Source: Krasilnikoviella flava (lineage in GTDB: Bacteria > Actinomycetota > Actinomycetes > Actinomycetales > Cellulomonadaceae). From it: 64,000 nucleotides of DNA. The notes under the pieces were generated by a model, which saw only the letters and a program-made list of their open reading frames with translations, made no database searches and was not told the origin of the DNA. Below, one piece after another: positions 1 to 7,591 of the stretch. The position numbers were made by a program, and so were the translations under genes. Where the stretch lies: contig NZ_FUZQ01000001.1 of NCBI RefSeq assembly GCF_900167525.1, forward strand, positions 558,001 to 622,000, given 5' to 3'. Each line of letters starts with the position of its first letter. The first letter of the stretch is position 1.

Positions 1-22
1 CGGGGGCGAGGGTGGTGGTCAT
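1..22 (-). CDS. start of a downstream gene, probably an ABC sugar permease (truncated by window edge)
   Basis: An ATG at 22-20 opens a frame (MTTTLAP) that runs off the left edge, four bases after the stop of the binding-protein gene. The close spacing suggests the same operon. In ABC sugar-import operons a membrane permease usually follows the binding protein, so a permease is the best guess, but only seven codons are visible and identity cannot be confirmed. Confidence 0.35.
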
Positions 23-26
23 GTCG

Positions 27-1388
27 TCAGCCGTTCGTCGTGTTCTCTTCGCCGACCTGGGCGATCACGGCCTTGTCGTAGACGGCGGCCGCCTCCTCGG
101 GCGACTGCTGGCCGGTCATCACCGACTCCATCGCGACCTGGATCGCGTTGGAGATCTGGGCGTAGTCGGAGGTGGCGGGGCGGAAGTTCGTCACCTCGAC
201 GAGGTCGGAGAAGAACGGCACCGTCGGGTTCGCCTCGGAGTACGACGGCTCCTCGGCGACGTCCGTGCGCACCGCGATCTGGCTGTTGTCGATCGCGAAC
301 CGCAGCGAGTTCTCCTTGTCGAGCGCGTGCGTGAGGACGTCGAACGCCACGTCGGGGTTCTTCGACCCGGAACCGATCGCCATCGTCCACCCGCCCGACA
401 TGCTCACCGCGCCGGGGGCCTGGCCCTCCTGGGTGGGCATCGCGGCCGTGCCCATGACGTCGGTCCACTCGGGCCAGGGCGCCGTGCCCGCCTCGAGCCA
501 GGTGCCCGGCATCCACGAGCCGTCCAGGGAGATACCGAGCTTGCCCTGCGGCAGCCACTCGGCCGAGACCGTGTTGCCGACGTTCGGGTCGAGCGCCTGC
601 TGCGGCGTCGGTGCGAGACCCTCGGTGTAGATGGTCTTGATGAAGTCGAGCGAGTCGACGAACTCCTGCGACCCGACGGTCCACTTCGACGACCCGGTGT
701 CGTAGAGCGTGCCGCCCGTGCCGTACAGCAGCATCTCGAAGCCCTGCATCGTGGAGCCCTCGCCCATCGGCTTGCCGGAGTACACGTTGAGCGGGATGAC
801 GTCCGGGTCGGCCTTCTTGATCGCGCGCGCGGCCTCCAGCAGCTCGTCCCAGGTCTTCGGCGCCCAGTCCTCGGGCAGGCCCGCCTTGGCGAGCACCTCC
901 TTGTTGAACCACAGCCCGCGCGTGTCGGTGCCCATGGGGACGCCGTAGGTCTTGCCGTCGTCGCCCAGCCCGGCCTGCTTGGCCTGGTCGACGAACTGGC
1001 CCCAGTCCTCCCACTCGGCGAGGTAGTCGTCCATCGGCAGGAGGTACCCGGCCTCGACGTCCGACTTGATCATGAACGTGTCCTCGTACATGAGGTCGGG
1101 CGCCGTGCCGGGGGCCCGGTTCATGAGCGCGAGCTTGGTGAAGTAGTCGTTCTGGCTGGCCTCGATCGGCACGAGCTCGATGGTGACGTCCGGGTTCTCC
1201 TTCTCGTACTCGGCCTTGACGTCCTTGAACAGCTCGTCGGCCTGCGTGAAGTTCCCGAACTTCTGGTAGGCGATCTTGATCGTCGCGTCTCCGTCGGCGC
1301 CCTCGCCGCTCCCCGAGCCGCAGGCTCCGAGGGTGAGGACGAGCGCCGTGACCGCGGTGCTTGCGGCGAGGGGTCGTGCCAGTCGCAT
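27..1388 (-). CDS. ABC transporter sugar-binding lipoprotein
   Basis: A 453-residue extracellular solute-binding protein of the family-1 (carbohydrate) type. The N-terminus is a lipoprotein signal: basic MRLARP, a hydrophobic stretch, then the lipobox LGAC with the acylated Cys near residue 23, followed by a Gly/Ser-rich linker. The body has the usual pattern of these proteins (aromatic-rich segments such as GSWMPGTWLE and MSGGWTMAIG). A strong ribosome site (AAAGGAG, four bases before ATG) fixes the start. It is expected to be anchored outside the membrane and to hand an oligosaccharide to permeases encoded beyond the left edge. A ROK regulator lies just upstream on the same strand and a perfect inverted repeat separates the two. 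The esterase next door hints at xylo-oligosaccharides as substrate; that is inference. Confidence 0.9.
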   Translation of the reverse strand: MRLARPLAASTAVTALVLTLGACGSGSGEGADGDATIKIAYQKFGNFTQADELFKDVKAEYEKENPDVTIELVPIEASQNDYFTKLALMNRAPGTAPDLMYEDTFMIKSDVEAGYLLPMDDYLAEWEDWGQFVDQAKQAGLGDDGKTYGVPMGTDTRGLWFNKEVLAKAGLPEDWAPKTWDELLEAARAIKKADPDVIPLNVYSGKPMGEGSTMQGFEMLLYGTGGTLYDTGSSKWTVGSQEFVDSLDFIKTIYTEGLAPTPQQALDPNVGNTVSAEWLPQGKLGISLDGSWMPGTWLEAGTAPWPEWTDVMGTAAMPTQEGQAPGAVSMSGGWTMAIGSGSKNPDVAFDVLTHALDKENSLRFAIDNSQIAVRTDVAEEPSYSEANPTVPFFSDLVEVTNFRPATSDYAQISNAIQVAMESVMTGQQSPEEAAAVYDKAVIAQVGEENTTNG

Positions 1389-1439
1389 GGTGCTCCTTTG
1401 CCCACATGAGTGGCCCGACGACGCCGGGCCGGCTGACGG

Positions 1440-1472
1440 AATAACTCAAGCGAATTGAGTTATTCGTGTCAA
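1440..1472 (-). promoter_or_regulatory. promoter and ROK-type operator of the binding-protein gene
   Basis: A perfect inverted repeat, AATAACTCAA at 1440-1449 and TTGAGTTATT at 1455-1464 with a 5-base spacer, is the only AT-rich stretch of the spacer. On the minus strand a consensus TTGACA (1472-1467) stands immediately before it, so the repeat fills the space between -35 and -10. That geometry fits repression. The adjacent ROK protein is the obvious candidate to bind it; binding is inferred. Confidence 0.7.
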
Positions 1473-1534
1473 GGGCCCGCGCGCGACGTCTCGAGGTCCG
1501 GTTCCCGGGTTGCTCCGGCCGGGCTACGTGTGGG

Positions 1535-2782
1535 CTACGGGTGGGCGACGGCGCGCGTCGCGACGCCACCGACGAGCCCCGACGGCCTCGGCGTGAACAG
1601 CCCGTCCAGCACCAGGCTCGCCGCGCCCACGGCACCGACGTGCTCGCCGACGGCGGAGCCCAGCACCTCGACGGCGTGCACCTCGCGCAGCGTCGCCTGC
1701 AGCGCGAGCTCGCGCCGCACCACGGGCAGGTAGTGCGGGGCGAGCCGTGCCCACGCCGGCCCGCCGAACACCACGACTCCCGCGTCGACGAGGTCGGCCA
1801 CCACCGTGATCCCCCGCGCCACCCGCCGCGCGGACACGGCGAGGATCCCCGAGGCGACCGCGTCCCCGTCGGCGGCGGCGCGGCACAGCTTCGTGAGGGC
1901 GGCGTCGAGCTCGCTCGGCGTCGACGCGGGCGTGCCCCGGGGCAGCACGCCTGCCGCGACGGCCTCCGCGACCAGGGTCGACGGCGCCGCGGAGATCCCG
2001 ATGCAGCCGCGGTTGCCGCAGCCGCACAGCGGGCCGTCGTTGTCGACCACCAGGTGCCCCACCTCGCCCGCGTTGCGCGACGAACCCGCGAGCAGCTCGC
2101 CGTCGTGCGCCACCGCGACGGCGACGCCGAAGCCCGTGTAGAAGAAGAGGGAGGTGCCGCGCAGCATCCGGTTGCCGCGCCACAGCTCGGCCACCATCGC
2201 CGCGGACACGTCCTTGTCGAGCACGACGTCGAACCCGGTCGCGGCGGCCAGGAGGTCGCGCACGGGCACCTCGTCCCAGCCGTCCAGCAGGGGCGGGCGG
2301 ATCACCGTGCCTGCCGCCAGGTCCACCGGCCCGGGGGCGGCCACGCCCAGCCCGAGCACGGCGGACCGGTCGACGCCCGCCCGGTCGAGCATCGCCGCGG
2401 TCGCTCCGGCGACGGCGTCGGCCACCGCTCCGGGGCCGTCGGGGGTCGGCTCGACGACCTTCTCCATGGTGCGCCCGTCGAGGTCGACCAGCACCGACGT
2501 CACGACCACCGGGTCGATGTGCACTCCCAGCGCGAACGCGCCCTGCGCCTCGAGGTAGAGCATCGTGCGGGGCTTGCCGCGACCCTCGGCGCGCCGCTCC
2601 CCCTCGACGACGTACCCCAGCGCGATCAGCCGGGCCACGATGTTCGACACCGCCTGGAGCGACAGCCCGGTGCTCGCCGCGAGCTCGCTGCGGCTCGAGC
2701 CGTCCGGCGACCGCCGCACCTGGTCGAGCACCACCATCTGGTTGAAGCCGCCCACCCGCGGCAGGTTGGTCCCGCGTCGCAC
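1535..2782 (-). CDS. ROK-family transcriptional regulator (NagC/XylR type)
   Basis: A 415-residue protein with an N-terminal winged helix (about residues 12-65, including SRSELAASTGLSLQAVSNIV) and a C-terminal ROK sugar-kinase-like domain. The ROK zinc-binding signature is visible as GEVGHLVVDNDGPLCGCGNRGC. Start is GTG at 2782, preceded by GAGGTGAGG and a possible -10 TACGCT at 2821-2816. ROK regulators of this size are sugar-responsive repressors. It sits directly upstream of a sugar-binding lipoprotein with an intervening operator, so it probably controls that importer, and perhaps the divergent esterase gene. The effector sugar cannot be read from sequence. Confidence 0.9.
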   Translation of the reverse strand: MRRGTNLPRVGGFNQMVVLDQVRRSPDGSSRSELAASTGLSLQAVSNIVARLIALGYVVEGERRAEGRGKPRTMLYLEAQGAFALGVHIDPVVVTSVLVDLDGRTMEKVVEPTPDGPGAVADAVAGATAAMLDRAGVDRSAVLGLGVAAPGPVDLAAGTVIRPPLLDGWDEVPVRDLLAAATGFDVVLDKDVSAAMVAELWRGNRMLRGTSLFFYTGFGVAVAVAHDGELLAGSSRNAGEVGHLVVDNDGPLCGCGNRGCIGISAAPSTLVAEAVAAGVLPRGTPASTPSELDAALTKLCRAAADGDAVASGILAVSARRVARGITVVADLVDAGVVVFGGPAWARLAPHYLPVVRRELALQATLREVHAVEVLGSAVGEHVGAVGAASLVLDGLFTPRPSGLVGGVATRAVAHP

Positions 2783-2918
2783 CGTGTCCTCACCTCGCCC
2801 GTCCGACGTGCCTGCAGCGTAGACGTCCGGCGCGGGGAAACGTTCTCCACGGCCATCCTCCGGGCCGCTACAGTGCAGCCCGACCCCGCAGTGCTGCCGG
2901 CAGTCCCGGAGGAACCCG

Positions 2919-3914
2919 ATGGCCCAGTTCGACCTGCCCGTGCCCGAGCTCGAGGCCTACGCCCCCGAGATCGACGAGCCCGCCGACTTCGACACGTTCT
3001 GGTCGCAGACGCTCGTCGAGAGCCGCGCGCACGACGCCGCCCCGACGCTGGAGCGGGCGGACACCGGCCTCACGGAGCTCGTCGTGGACGACCTGACCTT
3101 CCCTGGTTTCGACGGGCAGCCGGTCAAGGCGTGGCTGACCCGGCCGGCGCGCCACGACGCCGCGGCCGACGCCCCGCTGCCCGCGGTCGTCGAGTTCGTC
3201 GGCTACGGCGGCGGGCGCGGGTTGGCGCACGACCACCTGAGCCTCGCCGCCGCGGGCTACGCACACCTCGTCATGGACACGCGTGGCCAGGGCTCGGGCT
3301 GGGGCCACGGCGGCGACACCCCCGACCCTGTGGGCAGCGGGCCGGCCTCCCCCGGCTTCATGACCCGCGGCGTCCTCGACCCCGCGACGCACTACTACCG
3401 CCGCGTCTTCACCGACGGGGTGCGGGCCGTGGACGCCGTGCGCCGCGTCGAGGGCATCGACCCCGCGCGCGTCGCCGTCGCCGGCACGAGCCAGGGCGGC
3501 GGCATCGCGATCGCCGTCGCAGGCCTGGTGCCCGACGTCGCCGCCGCCGTGCCGAACGTGCCGTTCCTGTGCCACTACCGCCGCGCCGTGCAGATCTCCG
3601 ACGCGTTCCCGTACGGCGAGATCACGCAGTACCTGGCCGTGCACCGCGAGCACGAGGACGCCGTCTGGCGCACGTTCTCCTACCTGGACGGCGTGTCGTT
3701 CGCGCGTCGCGCCCGCGCGGCCGGGCTCTTCTCGACCGCCCTGCGCGACGACGTCTGCCCGCCGTCCACCGTGTACGCCGCCTACAACCAGTGGGGCGCG
3801 CTCGGCGAGACGGCACCGGACAAGGCGATCGACGTCTACCCCTACAACCGCCACGAGGGCGGGCAGGGCTACCGCTTCGCCCCGGCCCTCTCCTGGCTGG
3901 CGAAGCACCTCTGA
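2919..3914 (+). CDS. acetylxylan esterase / cephalosporin-C deacetylase-like (CE7)
   Basis: A 331-residue alpha/beta hydrolase of the AXE1/CE7 family, cytoplasmic (no signal peptide). Family marks: the N-terminal block ending in FDTFWSQTL, the RGQGSG oxyanion motif near residue 125, the nucleophile in GTSQGG near residue 189, an Asp in the LRDDVCPPS region and the catalytic His in HEGG close to the C-terminus. Length matches the family (about 320). CE7 enzymes remove acetyl groups from short xylo-oligosaccharides and also from cephalosporin C. Start ATG has GGAGG upstream, and TACAGT near 2870 may be the -10. It diverges from the ROK gene, which suggests joint control with the sugar importer. 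Confidence 0.88.
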   Translation: MAQFDLPVPELEAYAPEIDEPADFDTFWSQTLVESRAHDAAPTLERADTGLTELVVDDLTFPGFDGQPVKAWLTRPARHDAAADAPLPAVVEFVGYGGGRGLAHDHLSLAAAGYAHLVMDTRGQGSGWGHGGDTPDPVGSGPASPGFMTRGVLDPATHYYRRVFTDGVRAVDAVRRVEGIDPARVAVAGTSQGGGIAIAVAGLVPDVAAAVPNVPFLCHYRRAVQISDAFPYGEITQYLAVHREHEDAVWRTFSYLDGVSFARRARAAGLFSTALRDDVCPPSTVYAAYNQWGALGETAPDKAIDVYPYNRHEGGQGYRFAPALSWLAKHL

Positions 3915-3917
3915 CCG

Positions 3918-3979
3918 CGAGGTAGTGCGGGTCGCGCCGAGGTAGTTCGAACTACCTCGGCGCGACCCGCACTACCTCG
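3918..3979. repeat. 62-bp perfect palindrome between convergent genes
   Basis: Positions 3918-3948 and 3949-3979 are exact reverse complements with no spacer (31-bp arms). Each arm itself contains GAGGTAGT twice, separated by a GC block. It lies between the stop codons of the esterase and ispE, so it may end transcription from both sides, although no T-run follows. It shares its design with the element at 20867-20938, which suggests a dispersed repeat family rather than an ordinary terminator. Confidence 0.9.
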
Positions 3980-3982
3980 GCG

Positions 3983-4924
3983 TCAGGGCAGCAGGCGGGC
4001 GCCGTGCGCGGGGCCGGCGGTGCACCACACGGAGTCGGCGGCACCCTCGGCGGTCCAGGAGGCGGCGAGGGCCAGCGCGTGCTGGCGCGACCGGGCGAGC
4101 GCCGCGACCGTGGGCCCGGAGCCCGAGACGATCGTGCCGAGGGCGCCCGCGTCGCGCGCGACGACGAGCGTGCGCTCCAGCTCGGGGCGCAGGGAGAGCG
4201 CCGCCGGCTCGAGGTCGTTGTGCAGGGCCCGCCCCAAGGCGTGCGGGTCGCCGGCTCGCAGCGCCTGCATGAGCCCGTTGTCCTCCGCCAGCCCCGGGTC
4301 GTCCGCCGCGTCGCCCGGGCCGCCCAGCTCGTCGAAGCGGCCGTAGACGGCGGGCGTGGACAGCCCCTCCGCCTGGGCGGCGAACACCCAGTGGAACTCG
4401 CCGCGCGTCATCGCGGGCGTCAGCAGGTGCCCGCGCCCGGTGCCGACGGCGGTGTGTCCCAGGAGCGCGAACGGCACGTCGGAGCCGAGGTCCGCGGCGA
4501 GCTCCGCGAGGTCCTCGCGGCTCAGGCCGGTCTGCCACAGCGCGTCGCAGGCGACCAGCGTGGCCGCGGCGTCCGCCGACCCGCCCGCCATGCCGCCGGC
4601 CACGGGCACGCCCTTGGCCAGGTGCAGCGCGACGTCCGGCGCCGTCCCGACCCGCGCGGCCAGGGCTTCGACCGCCCGCCAGGCGAGGTTCGTCCCGTCC
4701 ACCGGCACCCGGTCCGCCTGCGGGCCGTCCACCGTGATGGTCACGCCCGCGCCCTCGGGCACCTGCGTGGCGGTGACCTCCTCGTAGAGCGCGACCGCCT
4801 GGAAGATCGTCGCCAGCGGGTGGTACCCGTCGTCCTGCACCGCGCCGACGCGCAACGACAGGTTGACCTTGCCCGGCGCGCGCACGCGGACCGACGGCGA
4901 CGGGGCGGCGGCGAGATGCGTCAC
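3983..4924 (-). CDS. ispE: 4-diphosphocytidyl-2-C-methyl-D-erythritol kinase
   Basis: A GHMP-family kinase of 313 residues. It phosphorylates the 2-hydroxyl of CDP-methylerythritol in the MEP route to isoprenoids. The first motif ([13 protein letters not shown], residues 12-24) and the ATP-binding glycine loop ([17 protein letters not shown], near 110) are intact, and a C-terminal [10 protein letters not shown] motif is present. Start is GTG at 4924, whose bases overlap the ksgA stop (GTGA), so translation is probably coupled. The order rpf-ksgA-ispE is conserved in actinobacteria such as mycobacteria. Confidence 0.96.
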   Translation of the reverse strand: MTHLAAAPSPSVRVRAPGKVNLSLRVGAVQDDGYHPLATIFQAVALYEEVTATQVPEGAGVTITVDGPQADRVPVDGTNLAWRAVEALAARVGTAPDVALHLAKGVPVAGGMAGGSADAAATLVACDALWQTGLSREDLAELAADLGSDVPFALLGHTAVGTGRGHLLTPAMTRGEFHWVFAAQAEGLSTPAVYGRFDELGGPGDAADDPGLAEDNGLMQALRAGDPHALGRALHNDLEPAALSLRPELERTLVVARDAGALGTIVSGSGPTVAALARSRQHALALAASWTAEGAADSVWCTAGPAHGARLLP

Positions 4925-5793
4925 GCGTCTACCGTGCCAGCGGCGACCGGAAGCTGCTCGGCGATGCGCGCGAAGTCGGCGACCTCGAGCCGCTCCCCGC
5001 GCAGACCCGGGTCCACGCCCGCGGCGCGCAGCGCCTCCTCGGCGGCGACGCCGGAGCCGAACGTGCCGGACAGGGCGGCCCGCAGCGTCTTGCGGCGCTG
5101 CGCGAACGCGGCGTCGACGACGGCGAACACCTGCTCGCGCGTCGCGGTCGTGACCGGAGGCTCCCGCTTCTCGAGCGCCACGAGCGCGGAGTCCACGTTG
5201 GGCTCCGGCCAGAACACGTGCCGGCTGACGTTGAGCGACCGGCGGGTGTCGGCGTACCAGGCCGCCTTCACGGACGGCACGCCGTAGGTGCGCGACCCGG
5301 GCCCGGCCGCGAGCCGGTCGGCCACCTCGGCCTGCACCATCACGAGCACGCGCTCCAGCGACGGGAACCGCTGCAGGAAGGTGAGGAGCACCGGGACCGC
5401 CACGTTGTAGGGCAGGTTCGCCACGAGCGCGGTCGGCGGCTCGCCCGGCAACTCGGTGACCTCGAGGGCGTCGGCAGCGACCACCGTGAAGTCCGCGTCG
5501 GGCGCGTGCACCCGGACGGTCTCGGAGATCTGCCCCGCCAGCGCCCGGTCGATCTCGACGGCGACGACGGACGCCCCCGCCTCGAGCAGCCCGAGGGTCA
5601 GCGACCCCAGCCCGGGGCCGATCTCGACGACGCGCTCCCCCGGCCGCAGCCCGGCCGCACGGACGATCTTGCGCACCGTGCCGCCGTCGTGCACGAAGTT
5701 CTGTCCCAGCGTCTTGGTGGGGCGGACGCCGAGGCGCCCTGCCAGCTCGCGGATCTCCGCAGGGCCGAGCAGGGCGCCAGGGCTGTTCGTCAT
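4921..5793 (-). CDS. ksgA: 16S rRNA dimethyladenosine transferase
   Basis: RsmA/KsgA dimethylates the two adjacent adenines near the 3' end of 16S rRNA. Visible are the [17 protein letters not shown] entry motif, the SAM-binding loop [12 protein letters not shown], the acidic VVAVEID step and the catalytic [12 protein letters not shown] motif. I start it at ATG 5793 (290 residues), not at the upstream in-frame codon at 5835, because a TAGACT hexamer (5806-5801) stands seven bases before this ATG, as in a leaderless transcript, and no Shine-Dalgarno is seen. The stop overlaps the ispE start by four bases. Confidence 0.95.
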   Translation of the reverse strand: MTNSPGALLGPAEIRELAGRLGVRPTKTLGQNFVHDGGTVRKIVRAAGLRPGERVVEIGPGLGSLTLGLLEAGASVVAVEIDRALAGQISETVRVHAPDADFTVVAADALEVTELPGEPPTALVANLPYNVAVPVLLTFLQRFPSLERVLVMVQAEVADRLAAGPGSRTYGVPSVKAAWYADTRRSLNVSRHVFWPEPNVDSALVALEKREPPVTTATREQVFAVVDAAFAQRRKTLRAALSGTFGSGVAAEEALRAAGVDPGLRGERLEVADFARIAEQLPVAAGTVDA

Positions 5794-5847
5794 GGGGGCG
5801 AGTCTATTCGGCGGCTCGCGCCGGGCGACCCACATCCACGGGGCGGC

Positions 5848-7221
5848 TCAGTACCAGCCCACCGACTGCGAGTGGCCCCACGCACCGCACGGCGTGCCGT
5901 ACACGTCCGCGATGTAGCCGAGGCCCCACTCGATCTGCGTGGCGGGGTTGGTCTGCCAGTCGGAGCCGGCCGTCGCCATCTTGGAGCCGGGCAGCGACTG
6001 CGGGATGCCGTAGGCGCCGGACGACGGGTTGGCCGCGGAGGCGTCCCAGCCCGACTCCTTGGTCCACAGCGACTCGAGGCAGGTCCACTCCGAGCCGGAC
6101 CAGCCGCGCGCGGCCGCCATCTGCTGGCCGATCGACCGGGTGGAGCCGGAGTAGGTCGGCGTCTCGGGCTCGGGCTCCGGGCGCTCCTTGGTGCCCTTCA
6201 CCAGCACCCCCGTCACGGGCTTCGTGGTGACGTCGTCCGACACCTTGGTCTTCTTCACGACCTTGCCGTCGATCGTCGTGACCTGGTGGACGATCGTGCG
6301 CTCGCCGTCCTTGCCCTTCTTCGCGACCTTCGGGTCGAGGTCGGCGTACCGGTCGGACGACTTCTTGGTCTTCGTCTCGTGGTCGATCGACGTGGTCGTG
6401 GTGACCTTCTTGGTCTCGACGCGCTGTACGACGACGGCGACCTGCGGCGCGGCGGCCTCGGTCGCGGCGACCTGCTCGGTCTGCGCGCCGTCCTTCGTCG
6501 CCTGCTTCTCGGCCTGCTTCTGCTCGTCCGCGACGGCGGCGGCGACGTGCTTCTTCACCTCGCCGTTCGCGGCGTCGGTGACGTGCACCCGGTCCTTGGC
6601 CCCGAGCTCCACGTCCGCCTCGGCCAGCACGGCCTCGACGTCGTCGGCGCCGTCGATCACGTCGGTCGTGCCGTCGTGCACCACGGCCACGGGTCCGTCG
6701 GTGTCGACGTCCACGGGCAGCGAGGCGCGCTCGCCGTCGCGGGACGCGACGATGCGCACGTCCCCGCCCCGGGCGGTCAGCGTGTCGAGCGCCTCGGCCG
6801 CGTCGAGCGCGGTGACCCAGGCGTCGGTGTCCTTGCCGTCCACCTGGAGGCTGAGCTCCTTGCCGGAGCGCACCACGACGTCGGCACCGTCCTCGAGGGA
6901 GGCGCCGGCGGTGGGGGTCACGAGGTCACGGTCGTCCACGACAACACCCTGGGAGGTGAGCAGGTCGTCGACGGAGCCGGAGTAGGAGGTCACGGTCTTC
7001 ACGTCGCCGTCCACGTCGAGCGTGACGGTCTTGCGGGCGTCCGCGTAGGCGACGGCGCCACCGGCGACGGCGACCGCGGCGACGGTCGCGGCGGCCAGGA
7101 ACGGCCAGCGGCGGCGGGAGCGGGTCGTGGCCGACGCCTCGGGGGCGTCCGGCACGGCGGGCACGGGAGAGGTCTGGGGTGTGCGGGTCACGAGAGTCCA
7201 GTCGTCGTGCTGTCCGGGCAC
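5848..7221 (-). CDS. DUF348/G5 wall hydrolase with SLT-like C-terminal domain (rpf paralogue 1)
   Basis: About 457 residues: short cytoplasmic N-terminus with TTRSRRR, one membrane segment, ubiquitin-like DUF348 repeats (KTVTLDVDGDVKTV and following), an Ala/Gln-rich insertion (VADEQKQAEKQ), a G5 domain (VQRVETKKV to VTGVLVKGTKERP), a Pro/Glu linker and a lysozyme-fold domain with catalytic-type Glu in WTKESGW and the block NPSSGAYGIPQ. The last 95 residues match paralogue 3, not the canonical Rpf domain of paralogue 2. It is probably a wall-anchored peptidoglycan lytic enzyme used in growth or resuscitation. Start GTG 7221 is chosen by alignment with paralogue 2 (both GTG then xGxHDDW); GTG 7257 is an alternative. 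A long leader with an MtrA-like box precedes it. Confidence 0.85.
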   Translation of the reverse strand: MPGQHDDWTLVTRTPQTSPVPAVPDAPEASATTRSRRRWPFLAAATVAAVAVAGGAVAYADARKTVTLDVDGDVKTVTSYSGSVDDLLTSQGVVVDDRDLVTPTAGASLEDGADVVVRSGKELSLQVDGKDTDAWVTALDAAEALDTLTARGGDVRIVASRDGERASLPVDVDTDGPVAVVHDGTTDVIDGADDVEAVLAEADVELGAKDRVHVTDAANGEVKKHVAAAVADEQKQAEKQATKDGAQTEQVAATEAAAPQVAVVVQRVETKKVTTTTSIDHETKTKKSSDRYADLDPKVAKKGKDGERTIVHQVTTIDGKVVKKTKVSDDVTTKPVTGVLVKGTKERPEPEPETPTYSGSTRSIGQQMAAARGWSGSEWTCLESLWTKESGWDASAANPSSGAYGIPQSLPGSKMATAGSDWQTNPATQIEWGLGYIADVYGTPCGAWGHSQSVGWY

Positions 7222-7386
7222 GGTCGTCGGGGCGGGCCTCGACGACCCGTCACGCACCGGGGCGGCGCGGTCGCGCCTCGCTCCCGGCCCCTGCGCCAGG
7301 AGGCGCCGAGTACCGACCCACCGATCCGGCGGTCCAGGCCCCGCGTCGCATACACCTGATGAGCACGGTTCGCACGCGGGACACCC

Positions 7387-7407
7387 GACCGTAACCGATT
7401 CGTTATC
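7387..7407 (-). promoter_or_regulatory. MtrA-box-like direct repeat before rpf paralogue 1
   Basis: On the minus strand GATAACG and GGTTACG recur with an 11-base period, matching the tandem GTNAC-type half-sites reported for MtrA in actinobacteria. The right half-site contains TACGGT, which could be the -10. The same arrangement precedes the other two paralogues (8966-8986 and 10404-10424) while the flanking sequence differs, so selection on the motif is likely. MtrA control of rpf genes is known in mycobacteria and corynebacteria; here it is inferred. Confidence 0.7.
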
Positions 7408-7513
7408 GGCGACCTAATCCTCCGGCGCCATCGTGACGAGCCCCACTCGACGAAGGGGCCCGGTGGTCGAGCCCCGACAGCGGCGCCCGGTCGGCCGACT
7501 CCGCGCACCAGAG

Positions 7514-7576
7514 AGCCCGGTGGTCGAGCTCGTCGAAACCCAGGAACGAGGTTCCGACCAGCTCGACCACCGGGCT
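7514..7576. repeat. stem-loop built from the TGGTCGAG...CGACAGGC-type dispersed repeat
   Basis: AGCCCGGTGGTCGAGCT (7514-7530) is repeated exactly in reverse complement at 7560-7576. The 29-base loop holds a second, imperfect pair (gtcgaaacc / ggttccgac). Half of the same unit, CCCGGTGGTCGAGCC, lies at about 7461-7475. It separates rpf paralogues 2 and 1 and could attenuate transcription between them. Confidence 0.8.
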
Positions 7577-7591
7577 CGCGGTGGCGTCAGG

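Noticed and set aside
1466-3925. 819-codon plus-strand frame
   Set aside because: Overlaps the ROK and esterase genes in the wrong frame; low-complexity Arg/Pro/His.
7258-7386. possible c-di-AMP (ydaO) riboswitch before an rpf gene
   Set aside because: The leader lacks the conserved ydaO sequence blocks; only a long GC-rich leader is present.
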